This document shows, piece by piece, positions 27,201-35,776 of a stretch of 64,000 nucleotides of DNA. Every line of letters begins with the position of its first letter. Within the stretch, counting starts at the first letter, position 1. The notes below the pieces were generated by a model. That model was not told where the DNA came from, made no database searches, and saw only the letters and a program-made list of their open reading frames with translations. Position numbers and translations under genes: made by a program. This stretch comes from an uncultured bacterium (GTDB lineage: Bacteria; Bacteroidota; Bacteroidia; Bacteroidales; Bacteroidaceae), in assembly GCA_945829425.1 (NCBI GenBank), contig CALZUQ010000001.1:95520-159519 (forward strand). Direction: 5' to 3'.

Positions 27201-30200
27201 AAGGGTGCAAGTGCATCTGATCCGGAAAATACTGGCTCAACAGAAAACACTGGTTCAACAGAGAATACTGGCTCACCGGAGACCTCCAGCACGACAGAGC
27301 CTGAAAATACAACAGTGGCAGAGGTTCTTGCAGAAGCACCAACACCCACAAAGACATATACTTATACCGTCACTGAAGGTATCAGCACGATAGAAGTGGT
27401 GTATGAAAGACTGACGGTTTACAAGGTCACAGCAACGACGCAGCTGGGCGAAAAGAATAAGGTTCTTGGTGAAATCAGCCTCTCGCCGAAGTATGACAAT
27501 TTCTATAAAAAGACAGAAAACGGCGTTATAGCATATTATACCGAAGGTACGATAGTTACGGCATCTGCTGAGGCTATTGAGGAATATATCATTGACAAAT
27601 GGATTGACGGGGAAACAACGAAAACGACCAATACCTATTCCTTTACCATGGGAACGGCAGAGAAGACCGTGACTGCCTATTTCAAGAAAGGTTTTAGAGG
27701 TTCTGTGGTATATAGTTGGGGTAGTGAGAAAGTAAATGGGACAACACCTGCCTACAAGGATGCTGGAAGCATTTTGCCGGATAGTTATACCGATGTCTAT
27801 TCCTTCACTGTGCCTACGAACTTTACTTTCTTCAAAAATGTTGATAATAATGGAGTGAGCACAGCAAACAGCCATACCTTGCAATATTGGAAAGGTAGTA
27901 ACGGCAACATATACAGTCCCGGCAAGACTTATTCCTTTACGGAGGCGGGAACACTGACGCTTACCCCTGTCTTTAAATATAATCCCGCCACTCAGGAGAA
28001 CCGTCTTAACGACCCTGTCTTACGTTATGACTTCGGCACGGGTGTGCAGGTTTATGACGACCCGAATACCGGCGAGACACGCAAGGTATGCGCCCAGAAG
28101 GTTAAGATAGGCAACAATGTAAATACATTCTGGACGAGCGAGGCGTATGTCGAGGTTCTTGACAACGGAAAAAAAGTGTCACACACACGTGATGTGGCAC
28201 TGTGGGTGAATACCGGCGAGAAAGGCTACATACGCAACGGCGACTTGCCGGAGTGGGCATCGTTCGGTCCCGGTACGACGTTCTGGATGCCGTCGTGCGT
28301 GGGTACTAAAGTGTCGTTGTTGACATACGCCCCGATAACTTGTACAACGATTGATGGGGTGGTGCCATTATTGGATGTTGACGACCCACGCTGCAAGCCG
28401 ACGGAACATCAGTATGTCTATAGCTATACTACGGATAACGCCGACTTGAGAATACCTCTCGTTATAGGAGATGACTATTCATACTATCAGTGGCTTGAGG
28501 TAGCAACGTTAGCTGCAAATATGGTCAATCTGCATACGGAAATTGATGATGACCTGCGTGGCGAGATAACGTCAATAGTCTCAGACAGTGACTATCCGGC
28601 AGAGGAACTGGAGGACGGCGGCTATGCTTTCCATCAGGGTAACCGTGTGAAACTCACTCTTCTGCGTAAGTTCGGTTATGAGTTGGATATGATTACCGAC
28701 CCCAACAAGATTGTCAACGGCGAGCCTTTGGCAGTCCTGAAGAAGAACAGCGACGGCACTGTGTCGATGGTGAAGAATGGCGACTCATACGAGACGGAAA
28801 CTGTCCAGAAGAATGCTGACAACAAGTCATGGGGTACCGAAAACACTGTCTTCACGTTGACAGAGACGACTACTACAGACAACCGCACGGTGTATGAGGT
28901 GACTTTTAACATCACCACCCACCGCGACCTGAAGATTTGCTTCAAGGAGAAGAATACATATTATGTTACGTTTAACCCAGGAAAGATGGCTTCGGGAACA
29001 GCCCCTGCCGCGCAATGGGTTGAAAGCGGTGACAATTATGTCGTGCCAGAGAACAGAACGATGTTCTACGACGGTAATACGCTGAAATACTGGATAGACA
29101 GTGAATACGACGATACAAAGACGAAAGAGGAGAATGTTGCTTCAGGGCATGTCTATGAGATAGGTAAGACATATACCGCTCAGGATAAGGATGTCCGCCT
29201 CTTCCCTGTCTTTGAGCCGAACAAGTTTAATATCCTTGACGTTGAAGATAAGACAGCGGTATGGCATTTCGCCACAAATGACGGTGCTCCGTCAATAGCT
29301 TTTGAGCGTTCTGCCGGAATTCTTGTGACACAGCTGAAGAACAGTGATACGGAATGGATAGACCTAAAGATAGATCTTGATGCTACGACAAAGAAAGTCG
29401 GCTCATCTACCGGAAATGGAAAGTTCAATAATACTGCATATAGTGACCGTATGCAGGTGAATCAGTATTCTGTATTAAACTTCCCAAATACGAAGAATTG
29501 TGTAGCTACTCTTACCGCTACGGGTGATATATCCAAGCAATATGTTGCAGGGCTTAAGAATGGTAATTCAGGGTTTTCTGTGTCGGAAGATAAGAAGAGC
29601 ATTTCGGTGACCTGTCCGAATGACGGTGCTGTTGACAGTGTGGATTTCAAAGCCTCTTGTTACTGTATAGACTTCTCCGTGACATATAAGAAACAAGAGA
29701 CGACAAAGCCAGCACTTGCATCGCTCTCGATAGGTGGTGTAGAGTTGTCTGAGGATAATCTCTCTGAATTGAAAACAAACAAGACATATAATCATAATTT
29801 GATACCAACAACAGACGAGGACGTCGTGGTGCCTGCCGTAACAGGAACAGCAACAAACGATGGTATCGTAGCAGCCACGGCAGCAACGATAGACAAACCT
29901 GTGTCAACGGTTACGGTATCTACAGCGGGTGGAGTGATAGTGGAGACATATACCATAAACTTTGCTTTCACTTATACGGCAGAGACAAGCGCACCACGAA
30001 TAACGTCTATAAAGGTAAACGGCAAAGACTGCGAGTTGACAGTTACGACGCAACTTATCAACCAGCCTGTGAACGGCGTGATAGAGATAGAGTTCAGCCG
30101 AACGATGAAAGCTACATCGTTTACTGTCAACCAGAACGGATATAACGCCACGCTGTCTACCGAGCAGGGTAAGACGCTGAAGTTCAAATACTGGGATCTG

Positions 30201-32306
30201 CCGGTAGGCAAGACGTTTACCATAAACCTCTCAAACCTTAAAGATATATACGGTATGACATGTACTGACGCTGTCAATCTGAGCATAACGTCCGCAACCA
30301 CAAACATTCCTGTGGAGCACCGCACCTTTAACTATATCGTAGGGACAGACGGCGACATAGACGGAGCCATAGAGGCGGCAAACGCCGCAACAGGCAGCGA
30401 CAGGTTTTATATCTTTGTGCCGGACGGAGAATATCAGTTGACGGGTAATGACCCATTGACCTCGTATGGCATGATGTCAGACGGCAGCTGGCCTTGCGAT
30501 GAGAACGGTATGCCACGTGATGATATGAAAGGCAAGAACAATGGCAGAACTACACTTTCAAGGGCAAATGTCTCGTTGATAGGTCAGAGCCAGAAAGGCG
30601 TGCAGATATATAACCACCCTATTGTGGAAGGCATCAGTTATACTTCAACGCTGCATACGGGGAAGAATGCGACAGATTTCTATGCAGAAGACCTGACGTT
30701 GGAGAACCGTTTCCGATATTGGCGTTCCACTGACTCACAGGCAACAAGTTTGAGTGCCGGACGTGCGGTAGTGTTTTGGGACCAAGGCAACAGAAGCATT
30801 ATGAAGAACGTGGAACTGTGGAGCTGGCAGGATACATATTATTCAAGTAATACAAGTGCCGGCTATCGCGGGTATTTCGAGAACTGTGTCATCGCAGGTT
30901 GCGTCGATTGGTTCTGCGGTAACGGTGATATATGGATAGAGAAGAGTGACATCGTAGTACGTGACCGTTCAGGAAATAATATCGCCGCTCCTTCTACAGA
31001 GCCAGGACAACAGTGGGGATATGTGTTCAATGAGTGTAGGATCATACCTGAGACAGATAATCCTATAAGGTTTAAGGATAATGACTGGACTTTTGCACGT
31101 CCGTGGAATGGTTCTCCTGCTTGTACGTTTATCCGGGCAAAGATGTCGATACATCCGCGTGCTGCAGGATGGAATATTATGACCAATGGGCTTGTCCTCC
31201 GTTTCCATGAGTATAAGTCTATGGATGCCAACGGGACACTCCTCTCACTTGGTGCTCGCTCTCTTGTTGCCAGCTCTCCTGCCGCCGGTTCTGACGACTG
31301 CATCCTCACCGATGCTGAGGCTTCGGCATATACCATACGTGCTGTAGTGGGCGGCACAGACGCTTTCGACCCTGTCTCGCTGACGAAGCAGATAGACGCG
31401 AAGTCGGCTACGGAGGGTAAAGACCCAGAGAACTCACAGGAATGGGACGACCAGATAGAGCTTGACGACGACCGTCTGCAATGGAAGACGGAACCTATGG
31501 CGTTGTGTTACTTCATATTCAAGAAAAACCCGGAGACGGGGAAATGGGAGTATCGTACCAACGTGGCACAGCAGAGCGAGAGCGAGACGGTGACGGGAGT
31601 GAGCCTGGAACGTTTTGGCTCAGGAACGTATGTCGTGCGTGCAGCAAACCAGCGCGGCGGTCTCGGAGCAGCAACGCGGGAGATAGAATACGTGGTGTCG
31701 AAGAAGTTCCAGCTGACGATAAGGCAGACGGAGGGCGTGACGGAGGGCTACGGATATGCTACGATATGCCTGCCGTACAACGCCAAGAACCCTGCCCCTG
31801 AGAGCATCACGCTGTATGCCGCCACGAAAGTGGAGAACTATCAGATGACGATGGTTCCTGTCGATGTCATAAACAAGGACAGAGGATATGTTGTGATGGG
31901 CAAGGTGGGGACGTATGAGTTCCGCAGCTCTTCCTACACTTCGGCACAGGAGACAATACTTGAGGGTAATCCGCTCAGCGAACCTATCGACCGTGGAAAC
32001 AATAACTGCTATGTTCTCTCGAACAAGCCAAGCACGTACGGCTTGGGATTCTATAAATATACCGGAGAGACTCTGGCGGCGAACAAGGCATGGCTGCCGA
32101 TAAGTAAGGTGCCTGCCGACTCGCAGACAAACAGCGCACGGGCGATAAGGATGTGTTTCACGGACGACGCTACGGGAGTGCTCTTACCGGAATATCGTCC
32201 GGGAAGCCTCGCTCCGCATATCTATGACCTCAACGGCATACCTGTAGAGACACCACGCAACGGAGTGTATATCATGGAAGGAAAGAAAAAGGTGGTAAGG
32301 AGGTGA
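24216..32306 (+). CDS. Giant secreted protein with C-terminal CE8 pectin methylesterase
   Basis: About 2696 residues. I chose the ATG at 24216 (MTRKSMALLVTLLMMILGHGKAWG) because it gives a normal signal peptide; the open frame extends 17 codons upstream. The long N-terminal part carries beta-sandwich and Ig-like stretches, including at least three modules that look like InlB-type B repeats (for example YYVTFNPGKMASGTAPAAQW, and YWxDG or FxxxGxTYxxxxxxxLxPVF patterns). Residues about 2040-2390 are a CE8 pectin methylesterase domain: the GRAVVF helix, catalytic Gln2205-Asp2206 in WQDTYY, Asp2231 in CVDWFCG and Arg2295 in ARPW. The tail (HIYDLNGIPVETPRNGVYIMEGKKKVV) is the short T9SS-type C-terminus common in Prevotella. 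It would de-esterify pectin at the surface or outside the cell. The size is far above the usual 300-600 residues of CE8 enzymes. Confidence 0.85.
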   Translation: MTRKSMALLVTLLMMILGHGKAWGVIAKWNFSNNLPAGITSSPSFQGKSGTVASTVDGIVLTVDATSGKFAPRTNNDCQINANTIIKIPVKTVQDVITITNNGQDQYNITYTIGSTSGIKANTYTYSPTAAEVAAGYATLTVTGNGYIKAISVDLNIEDDKILYSTNFDDWEKLGLSTTETAIQKKATSGQGITFLLSETEVIPTGVNTSKFSYPPCTEGYLIAAKTSTPYIKTSKIEGYVSRIKFVHAATGRNRGWGLKVKGKDDADWVEVSTAFANPAGGATVEVEINREDVELWFYNLNPSQNAYMTSLEIYYKDIPRSFTDFKIDFRSNPYRVQLPEDGTLPTGVTVSEETFVDAQHGYQNAVVTVSVDGPVEFTIGGCAENTTDATVSINGGDPISINTKTEACDYGTSTEHYVTYLYNVKKYNVHNKDVLTFKLNGNCPYFHAKAVPYQCTVTYYNTDGKEIKHLRVEEKTILTLDAEATKEVIDAVPSGSKFRGWFYGTGVSALKVVEGVEITGDIGLYPKVTPIEKLYKGNSYTFDLTKDYFYVEDHDIVDISGGAYSAENNGHGWYFENGGKVEMDVSGNTKVVLYLCYNSSPGEIQIYDKNNYPIGDVFNSNAESDGSSVTIDYDGPATTLWFSVPSKTFIHSIYLKDTSVATLKFVNKFQNTLLGTVPDDIEALNDRVFMPENNLLYRPDWTLVGWTDGVTTYNLSTWYDITESATLYPVLQKNTQDLSDNNNAGMKAVWYFDQSEGCPAINRSSTGDSQPLTYTKCIEVNGEKHDVPLVIDASKSKIDNTDARVNGLGSIENPNVPVPGGQINNGTVLTIPAVYGMKVIFHASLKADNAFNNNTTYFGIGEGEAKIDVYEVETKVENVTFVPSDNYRTGTYTYLGDATTIDLTIVNGGNAAAASWGFFRDLTVEYPVLPNVVSENVIESAVTIETGEDPVNAGVVTITSSATHGNTGKRFRTGDIVTITAEANYGYKVKEFRVKGASASDPENTGSTENTGSTENTGSPETSSTTEPENTTVAEVLAEAPTPTKTYTYTVTEGISTIEVVYERLTVYKVTATTQLGEKNKVLGEISLSPKYDNFYKKTENGVIAYYTEGTIVTASAEAIEEYIIDKWIDGETTKTTNTYSFTMGTAEKTVTAYFKKGFRGSVVYSWGSEKVNGTTPAYKDAGSILPDSYTDVYSFTVPTNFTFFKNVDNNGVSTANSHTLQYWKGSNGNIYSPGKTYSFTEAGTLTLTPVFKYNPATQENRLNDPVLRYDFGTGVQVYDDPNTGETRKVCAQKVKIGNNVNTFWTSEAYVEVLDNGKKVSHTRDVALWVNTGEKGYIRNGDLPEWASFGPGTTFWMPSCVGTKVSLLTYAPITCTTIDGVVPLLDVDDPRCKPTEHQYVYSYTTDNADLRIPLVIGDDYSYYQWLEVATLAANMVNLHTEIDDDLRGEITSIVSDSDYPAEELEDGGYAFHQGNRVKLTLLRKFGYELDMITDPNKIVNGEPLAVLKKNSDGTVSMVKNGDSYETETVQKNADNKSWGTENTVFTLTETTTTDNRTVYEVTFNITTHRDLKICFKEKNTYYVTFNPGKMASGTAPAAQWVESGDNYVVPENRTMFYDGNTLKYWIDSEYDDTKTKEENVASGHVYEIGKTYTAQDKDVRLFPVFEPNKFNILDVEDKTAVWHFATNDGAPSIAFERSAGILVTQLKNSDTEWIDLKIDLDATTKKVGSSTGNGKFNNTAYSDRMQVNQYSVLNFPNTKNCVATLTATGDISKQYVAGLKNGNSGFSVSEDKKSISVTCPNDGAVDSVDFKASCYCIDFSVTYKKQETTKPALASLSIGGVELSEDNLSELKTNKTYNHNLIPTTDEDVVVPAVTGTATNDGIVAATAATIDKPVSTVTVSTAGGVIVETYTINFAFTYTAETSAPRITSIKVNGKDCELTVTTQLINQPVNGVIEIEFSRTMKATSFTVNQNGYNATLSTEQGKTLKFKYWDLPVGKTFTINLSNLKDIYGMTCTDAVNLSITSATTNIPVEHRTFNYIVGTDGDIDGAIEAANAATGSDRFYIFVPDGEYQLTGNDPLTSYGMMSDGSWPCDENGMPRDDMKGKNNGRTTLSRANVSLIGQSQKGVQIYNHPIVEGISYTSTLHTGKNATDFYAEDLTLENRFRYWRSTDSQATSLSAGRAVVFWDQGNRSIMKNVELWSWQDTYYSSNTSAGYRGYFENCVIAGCVDWFCGNGDIWIEKSDIVVRDRSGNNIAAPSTEPGQQWGYVFNECRIIPETDNPIRFKDNDWTFARPWNGSPACTFIRAKMSIHPRAAGWNIMTNGLVLRFHEYKSMDANGTLLSLGARSLVASSPAAGSDDCILTDAEASAYTIRAVVGGTDAFDPVSLTKQIDAKSATEGKDPENSQEWDDQIELDDDRLQWKTEPMALCYFIFKKNPETGKWEYRTNVAQQSESETVTGVSLERFGSGTYVVRAANQRGGLGAATREIEYVVSKKFQLTIRQTEGVTEGYGYATICLPYNAKNPAPESITLYAATKVENYQMTMVPVDVINKDRGYVVMGKVGTYEFRSSSYTSAQETILEGNPLSEPIDRGNNNCYVLSNKPSTYGLGFYKYTGETLAANKAWLPISKVPADSQTNSARAIRMCFTDDATGVLLPEYRPGSLAPHIYDLNGIPVETPRNGVYIMEGKKKVVRR

Positions 32307-32366
32307 CATTAACCTTGACCTTGACCTTAACCTTAACCTTAACCTTGACCTTAACCTAAACCTTGA
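32307..32366. repeat. TTAACC/TTGACC hexamer tract directly after a stop codon
   Basis: About nine hexamers (TTAACC or TTGACC, one changed to TAAACC) begin within 2 bp of the stop at 32306. An A-rich ACAAAGACAACAAAG tract follows, as after the RAYT gene at 6104. No promoter was found in the rest of the gap to 32436. Confidence 0.85.
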
Positions 32367-32435
32367 CAAGGACAATAACAAAGACAACAAAGATTTAGCG
32401 ACAACATTTAGAGAATAAACATAAATTTTAAAACT

Positions 32436-33740
32436 ATGAGAAAACATCTGATTACATTAATGCTCGTCATGGTGTCATGCATGGCGTATGCAGAGAACTA
32501 TCCGTACCGTTCTGACTATCTTTGGGTGACGGTACCCGACCATGACACATGGCTTTACACTTGCGGCGAGAAGCCGCAGATAGAGGTGGAGCTGTACAAA
32601 TATGGCATCCCCCGTGACGCTGAGGTGTCGTGGACTGTCGGCGACGACATGCTGGACGCTGACAGCCGTGGCACTCTGACGCTGAAACGCGGAAGGGGCA
32701 AGGTTACCATGCGGACACGTAAGACTCCGGGCTTCTCAGACCTCGTGCTCACCGCCACTCTCGACGGCACACGCTATACGCATCATGTCAAGGTGGGCTT
32801 CTCTGTGGACAAGATACAGCCTCTGACGAAGGAGCCTTCCGACTTCCTGTCTTTCTGGGAGACGCAGAAAGGGACACTGAAGGAGACACCTCTTTCATAT
32901 ACACGCGAGAGAGCAGAGGAATACTGCACGGAGAAGATACTCTGTGACCTTATCAAGCTCCGTGTGGACAAGAGACATTATGTCTATGCTTACCTTACCT
33001 ACCCTCGCAATGCACGTCCTGGCGCATGTCCTGTCGTGATATGTCCTCCGGGAGCCGGTATAAAGACCATTAAAGAGCCTCTGCGACATAAATATTATGC
33101 GGAGAACGGCTTCCTCCGCTTAGAGATGGAGATACATGGTCTTGACCCTCGCCTTCCTGAGACGACGTTCCGTGAGATACAGAGCGCATTCGCCTCTCCT
33201 GGTAACAACTATCTTGAGAATGGTCTTGACAACCGTGACAACTACTATATGCGTCATGTCTATCTCGCTCTCCTCCGCGCCATAGAGTTTATGACCTCTC
33301 TGCCAGAGTGGGACGGCAAGAACGTCGCCATGCAGGGCGGTTCGCAGGGTGGTGCCCTCGCACTCATCGCTGCCGGACTGAGCGAGAAGGTCACTCTTGC
33401 GGCAGCCAACCATCCAGCCCTCTCGGACATGGCAGGATATTCTGAGAAGGGACGTACAGGAGGATACCCCCATTTCCACCGCACTCCGGGCATGATGACA
33501 CAGGAGAAGCTCCGTGTCATGGCATACTATGACGTAGTGAACTTCGCCCGCCATATCTCCTGTCCCGTATTCCTCACATGGGGATATAACGACAACACCT
33601 GTCCTCCTACAACGTCCTACGCCGTATGGAACACCCTGAAATGTGAGAAGACACCTCTCATAACGCCTGTCAACGAACACTGGACATCCGAGGCTACGGA
33701 GGAGACGATAATGAAATGGATAAAAAGCAATCTCCGATAA
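32436..33740 (+). CDS. CE7-like acetyl (xylan) esterase, secreted
   Basis: A 434-residue alpha/beta hydrolase of the acetyl xylan esterase / cephalosporin C deacetylase (AXE1, CE7) family with a signal peptide (MRKHLITLMLVMVSCMAYA). A beta-sandwich domain (residues about 25-130) precedes the hydrolase. The nucleophile is Ser303 in GGSQGG; Asp386 in GYNDNTCPP and His415 in NEHW complete the triad in the expected order. It removes acetyl groups from plant polysaccharides or oligosaccharides, probably in the periplasm. It lies between a pectin methylesterase and a hexuronate-type transporter, so acetylated pectin fragments are as likely a substrate as acetyl-xylan. The family call is firm, the substrate inferred. 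Confidence 0.88.
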   Translation: MRKHLITLMLVMVSCMAYAENYPYRSDYLWVTVPDHDTWLYTCGEKPQIEVELYKYGIPRDAEVSWTVGDDMLDADSRGTLTLKRGRGKVTMRTRKTPGFSDLVLTATLDGTRYTHHVKVGFSVDKIQPLTKEPSDFLSFWETQKGTLKETPLSYTRERAEEYCTEKILCDLIKLRVDKRHYVYAYLTYPRNARPGACPVVICPPGAGIKTIKEPLRHKYYAENGFLRLEMEIHGLDPRLPETTFREIQSAFASPGNNYLENGLDNRDNYYMRHVYLALLRAIEFMTSLPEWDGKNVAMQGGSQGGALALIAAGLSEKVTLAAANHPALSDMAGYSEKGRTGGYPHFHRTPGMMTQEKLRVMAYYDVVNFARHISCPVFLTWGYNDNTCPPTTSYAVWNTLKCEKTPLITPVNEHWTSEATEETIMKWIKSNLR

Positions 33741-33845
33741 ATGTTTTGACCACAGAAAGAGGAGCAAAAAGGGTTTGTTCAGTTAAAAAAACATAAAGGA
33801 AAAAGTATCTCTAAGAAAATATTCACTCATTTTAATATTAATCTG

Positions 33846-33853
33846 TAACTTTG
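33846..33853 (+). promoter_or_regulatory. -7 box upstream of the MFS transporter
   Basis: TAACTTTG fits the Bacteroidetes -7 element TAnnTTTG. No clear TTTG lies 19-21 nt upstream. It would start a transcript near 33859, about 45 nt before the transporter start, separating it from the esterase gene. Confidence 0.6.
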
Positions 33854-33903
33854 CATGGTATAGACAACAGACTGACGTTAACTAAAATCTAAATATTATC
33901 GTA

Positions 33904-35361
33904 ATGAGCCAAATTAAAATGACAAAAATGACCAACTGGCGTTGGGTGATGTGTGCAATGCTTTTCTTTGCCACAACAGTAAACTACATGGACCGTCAGG
34001 TTCTCTCACTTACATGGAAAGACTTTATCTCTCCTGAGTTTCACTGGACAGACGAGATTTACGGCAATATCACAGCCATCTTCTCCATCTTCTATGCCAT
34101 AGCCAACCTCTTTGCCGGCAAGTTCGTAGACTGGATGGGTACTAAGAAAGGCTACCTCTGGGCTATCGTGGTATGGTCGCTCGGTGCTGTTCTCCACGCC
34201 TTCTGCGGCACGTTCACTGAAGGCTGGATGGGTGGTGACTTCAGCTCAAAGGAAGCCCTCATAGGAGCTACCGGCGACGCTGCCTTCGCTATTGCAACGC
34301 TCAGCATGTACGCTTTCCTCTTCTGTCGTTGTATTCTCGCACTCGGTGAGGCAGGCAACTTCCCGGCAGCCATAAAGGTTACGGCAGAGTATTTCCCAAA
34401 GAAAGACCGTGCCTTCGCAACGTCAATATTCAATTCCGGTGCTTCTGTAGGTGCCCTTGCCGCTCCTGCCACTATCCCTCTCCTTGCCAAGGCTATGGGT
34501 TGGGAGATGGCGTTCATCATCATCGGTGCCCTCGGTTTCGTATGGGCAGGCATCTGGATTTTCGTCTATGACAAACCGGCAACCTCTAAACATGTCAACG
34601 ACGCCGAGCGTCTGTATATCAACCAGGATGAGGCAGACAACAATGCTGAGGCTGCCAAGGCTCCTGTCAAGGAGGAGAAGCAGATGGGCTTCGCTCAGGC
34701 TTTCTCATACCGTCAGACATGGTCCTTCGCCTTTGGTAAGTTCATGACCGACGGCGTATGGTGGTTCTTCCTCTTCTGGGCTCCGGCATATTTCTCTGAC
34801 CAGTACGGATATACGTCTGACTCTACCATGGGTATCTCACTTATCTTCACCCTCTACGCTATCGTTACCGTGCTTTCGATGTTCGGTGGCTACCTGCCAA
34901 AGATTTTCGTAGAGAAGAGAGGCATGAACCCTTATCAGGGCCGTATGCTCGCCATGCTTATCTTTGCTTTCTTCCCTATGCTCGCCCTCTTCGCACAGCC
35001 TATGGGACAGTACAGCGCATGGTGGCCAGCAATAATCATCGGCTTTGTGGGAGCAGGACATCAGGCATGGTCAGCAAATATCTTCTCTACCGTAGGTGAT
35101 ATGTTCCCGAAGTCTGCCATAGCGACAATTACGGGTATCGGATCTATGGCAGGTGGCTTAGGCTCTTTCCTCATCAACAAAGGTTCCGGTCAGCTCTTCA
35201 CATACGCTGAAGGACAGGGTGCAGCCTTCCAGTTCATGGGCTTCGAGGGTAAGCCGGCGGCATATATGATCGTCTTCTGCATCTGCGCCGTGGCATATCT
35301 CATCGGCTGGATAGTCATGAAGACTCTCGTTCCAAAGTATAAGCCAATCGTTCTTGACTAA
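33904..35361 (+). CDS. MFS transporter, hexuronate (ExuT) type
   Basis: A 485-residue inner-membrane permease of the anion:cation symporter branch of the major facilitator superfamily. It shows about 12 hydrophobic segments, the N-terminal RQVLSLTW signature after helix 1 (NYMDRQVLS), the loop motif GKFVDWMGTKKGY between helices 2 and 3, and GEAGNFPAAIKVTAEYFPKKDRAFATSIFNSGASVG, typical of galacturonate and glucuronate transporters. An extra hydrophilic insert (GTFTEGWMGGDFSS) lies after helix 3. It would import galacturonate or glucuronate with protons. The neighbouring pectin methylesterase supports galacturonate; glucuronate from xylan is possible. A strong terminator follows at 35394. Confidence 0.87.
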   Translation: MSQIKMTKMTNWRWVMCAMLFFATTVNYMDRQVLSLTWKDFISPEFHWTDEIYGNITAIFSIFYAIANLFAGKFVDWMGTKKGYLWAIVVWSLGAVLHAFCGTFTEGWMGGDFSSKEALIGATGDAAFAIATLSMYAFLFCRCILALGEAGNFPAAIKVTAEYFPKKDRAFATSIFNSGASVGALAAPATIPLLAKAMGWEMAFIIIGALGFVWAGIWIFVYDKPATSKHVNDAERLYINQDEADNNAEAAKAPVKEEKQMGFAQAFSYRQTWSFAFGKFMTDGVWWFFLFWAPAYFSDQYGYTSDSTMGISLIFTLYAIVTVLSMFGGYLPKIFVEKRGMNPYQGRMLAMLIFAFFPMLALFAQPMGQYSAWWPAIIIGFVGAGHQAWSANIFSTVGDMFPKSAIATITGIGSMAGGLGSFLINKGSGQLFTYAEGQGAAFQFMGFEGKPAAYMIVFCICAVAYLIGWIVMKTLVPKYKPIVLD

Positions 35362-35393
35362 ACACATCTTTTGTTTGAAAATCATACCTTTAG

Positions 35394-35419
35394 GGGCAAG
35401 CGTGATGCTTGCCCTTTTT
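35394..35419 (+). terminator. Rho-independent terminator after the MFS gene
   Basis: GGGCAAGC-GTGAT-GCTTGCCC forms a perfect 8 bp stem with a 5 nt loop followed by TTTTT, 33 bp after the stop. Confidence 0.92.
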
Positions 35420-35444
35420 CATTACTGTGAGTTTGTTAGCCCAG

Positions 35445-35509
35445 GGCAGGGCGCAGCGACACCCAGGGTCGGAATAAAAAGAAAAAATATCGTCCTGCAA
35501 GGGCAAAAG
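35445..35509. repeat. Dispersed intergenic modules (second copy)
   Basis: GGCAGGGCGCAGCGACACCC at 35445-35464 and CAAGGGCAAAAG at 35498-35509 repeat the modules found at 2236-2255 and 2212-2223, here upstream of the tandem array. CCCAGGG-type inverted triplets flank the first module. Confidence 0.7.
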
Positions 35510-35535
35510 CATCACTACAGGGGTGCGTTTTTTTT

Positions 35536-35612
35536 CATGCCTATGAAAATATTTTTCCATGCCTATAAAAATATTTTTTCATGCCTATAAAAATAATTTT
35601 TTAAGCCTATGG
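35536..35612. repeat. 22 bp tandem array (array B)
   Basis: Four units of CATGCCTATAAAAATATTTT type start at 35536, 35558, 35580 and (degenerate, TAAGCCTAT) 35602, an exact 22 bp spacing. The rest of the 35420-35776 gap is AT-rich and contains no gene that I can support. Confidence 0.88.
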
Positions 35613-35764
35613 AAAAAACAACCGTAGTTTAACTATTTAGATTGACTACTTATCGTCTTATTCATAAAACAGGTTGACAAGTTCCTGCCTACTTAGAAAT
35701 GATGATTTGATGTTATATAATGTTAATGGTTAAAGACGTGGAATAATGGAAAGAAAAATAGTTG

Positions 35765-35772
35765 TATCTTTG
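35765..35772 (+). promoter_or_regulatory. -7 box immediately before feoAB start
   Basis: TATCTTTG followed by C matches the Bacteroidetes -7 element. Only 4 nt separate it from the ATG at 35777, so transcription would begin at or next to the start codon. There is no good TTTG at the right distance upstream. Confidence 0.5.
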
Positions 35773-35776
35773 CATT

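Noticed and set aside
32307..32366. Telomere-like hexamers as a chromosome end or linear replicon
   Set aside because: The tracts are internal, short, imperfect and flanked by normal genes on both sides.
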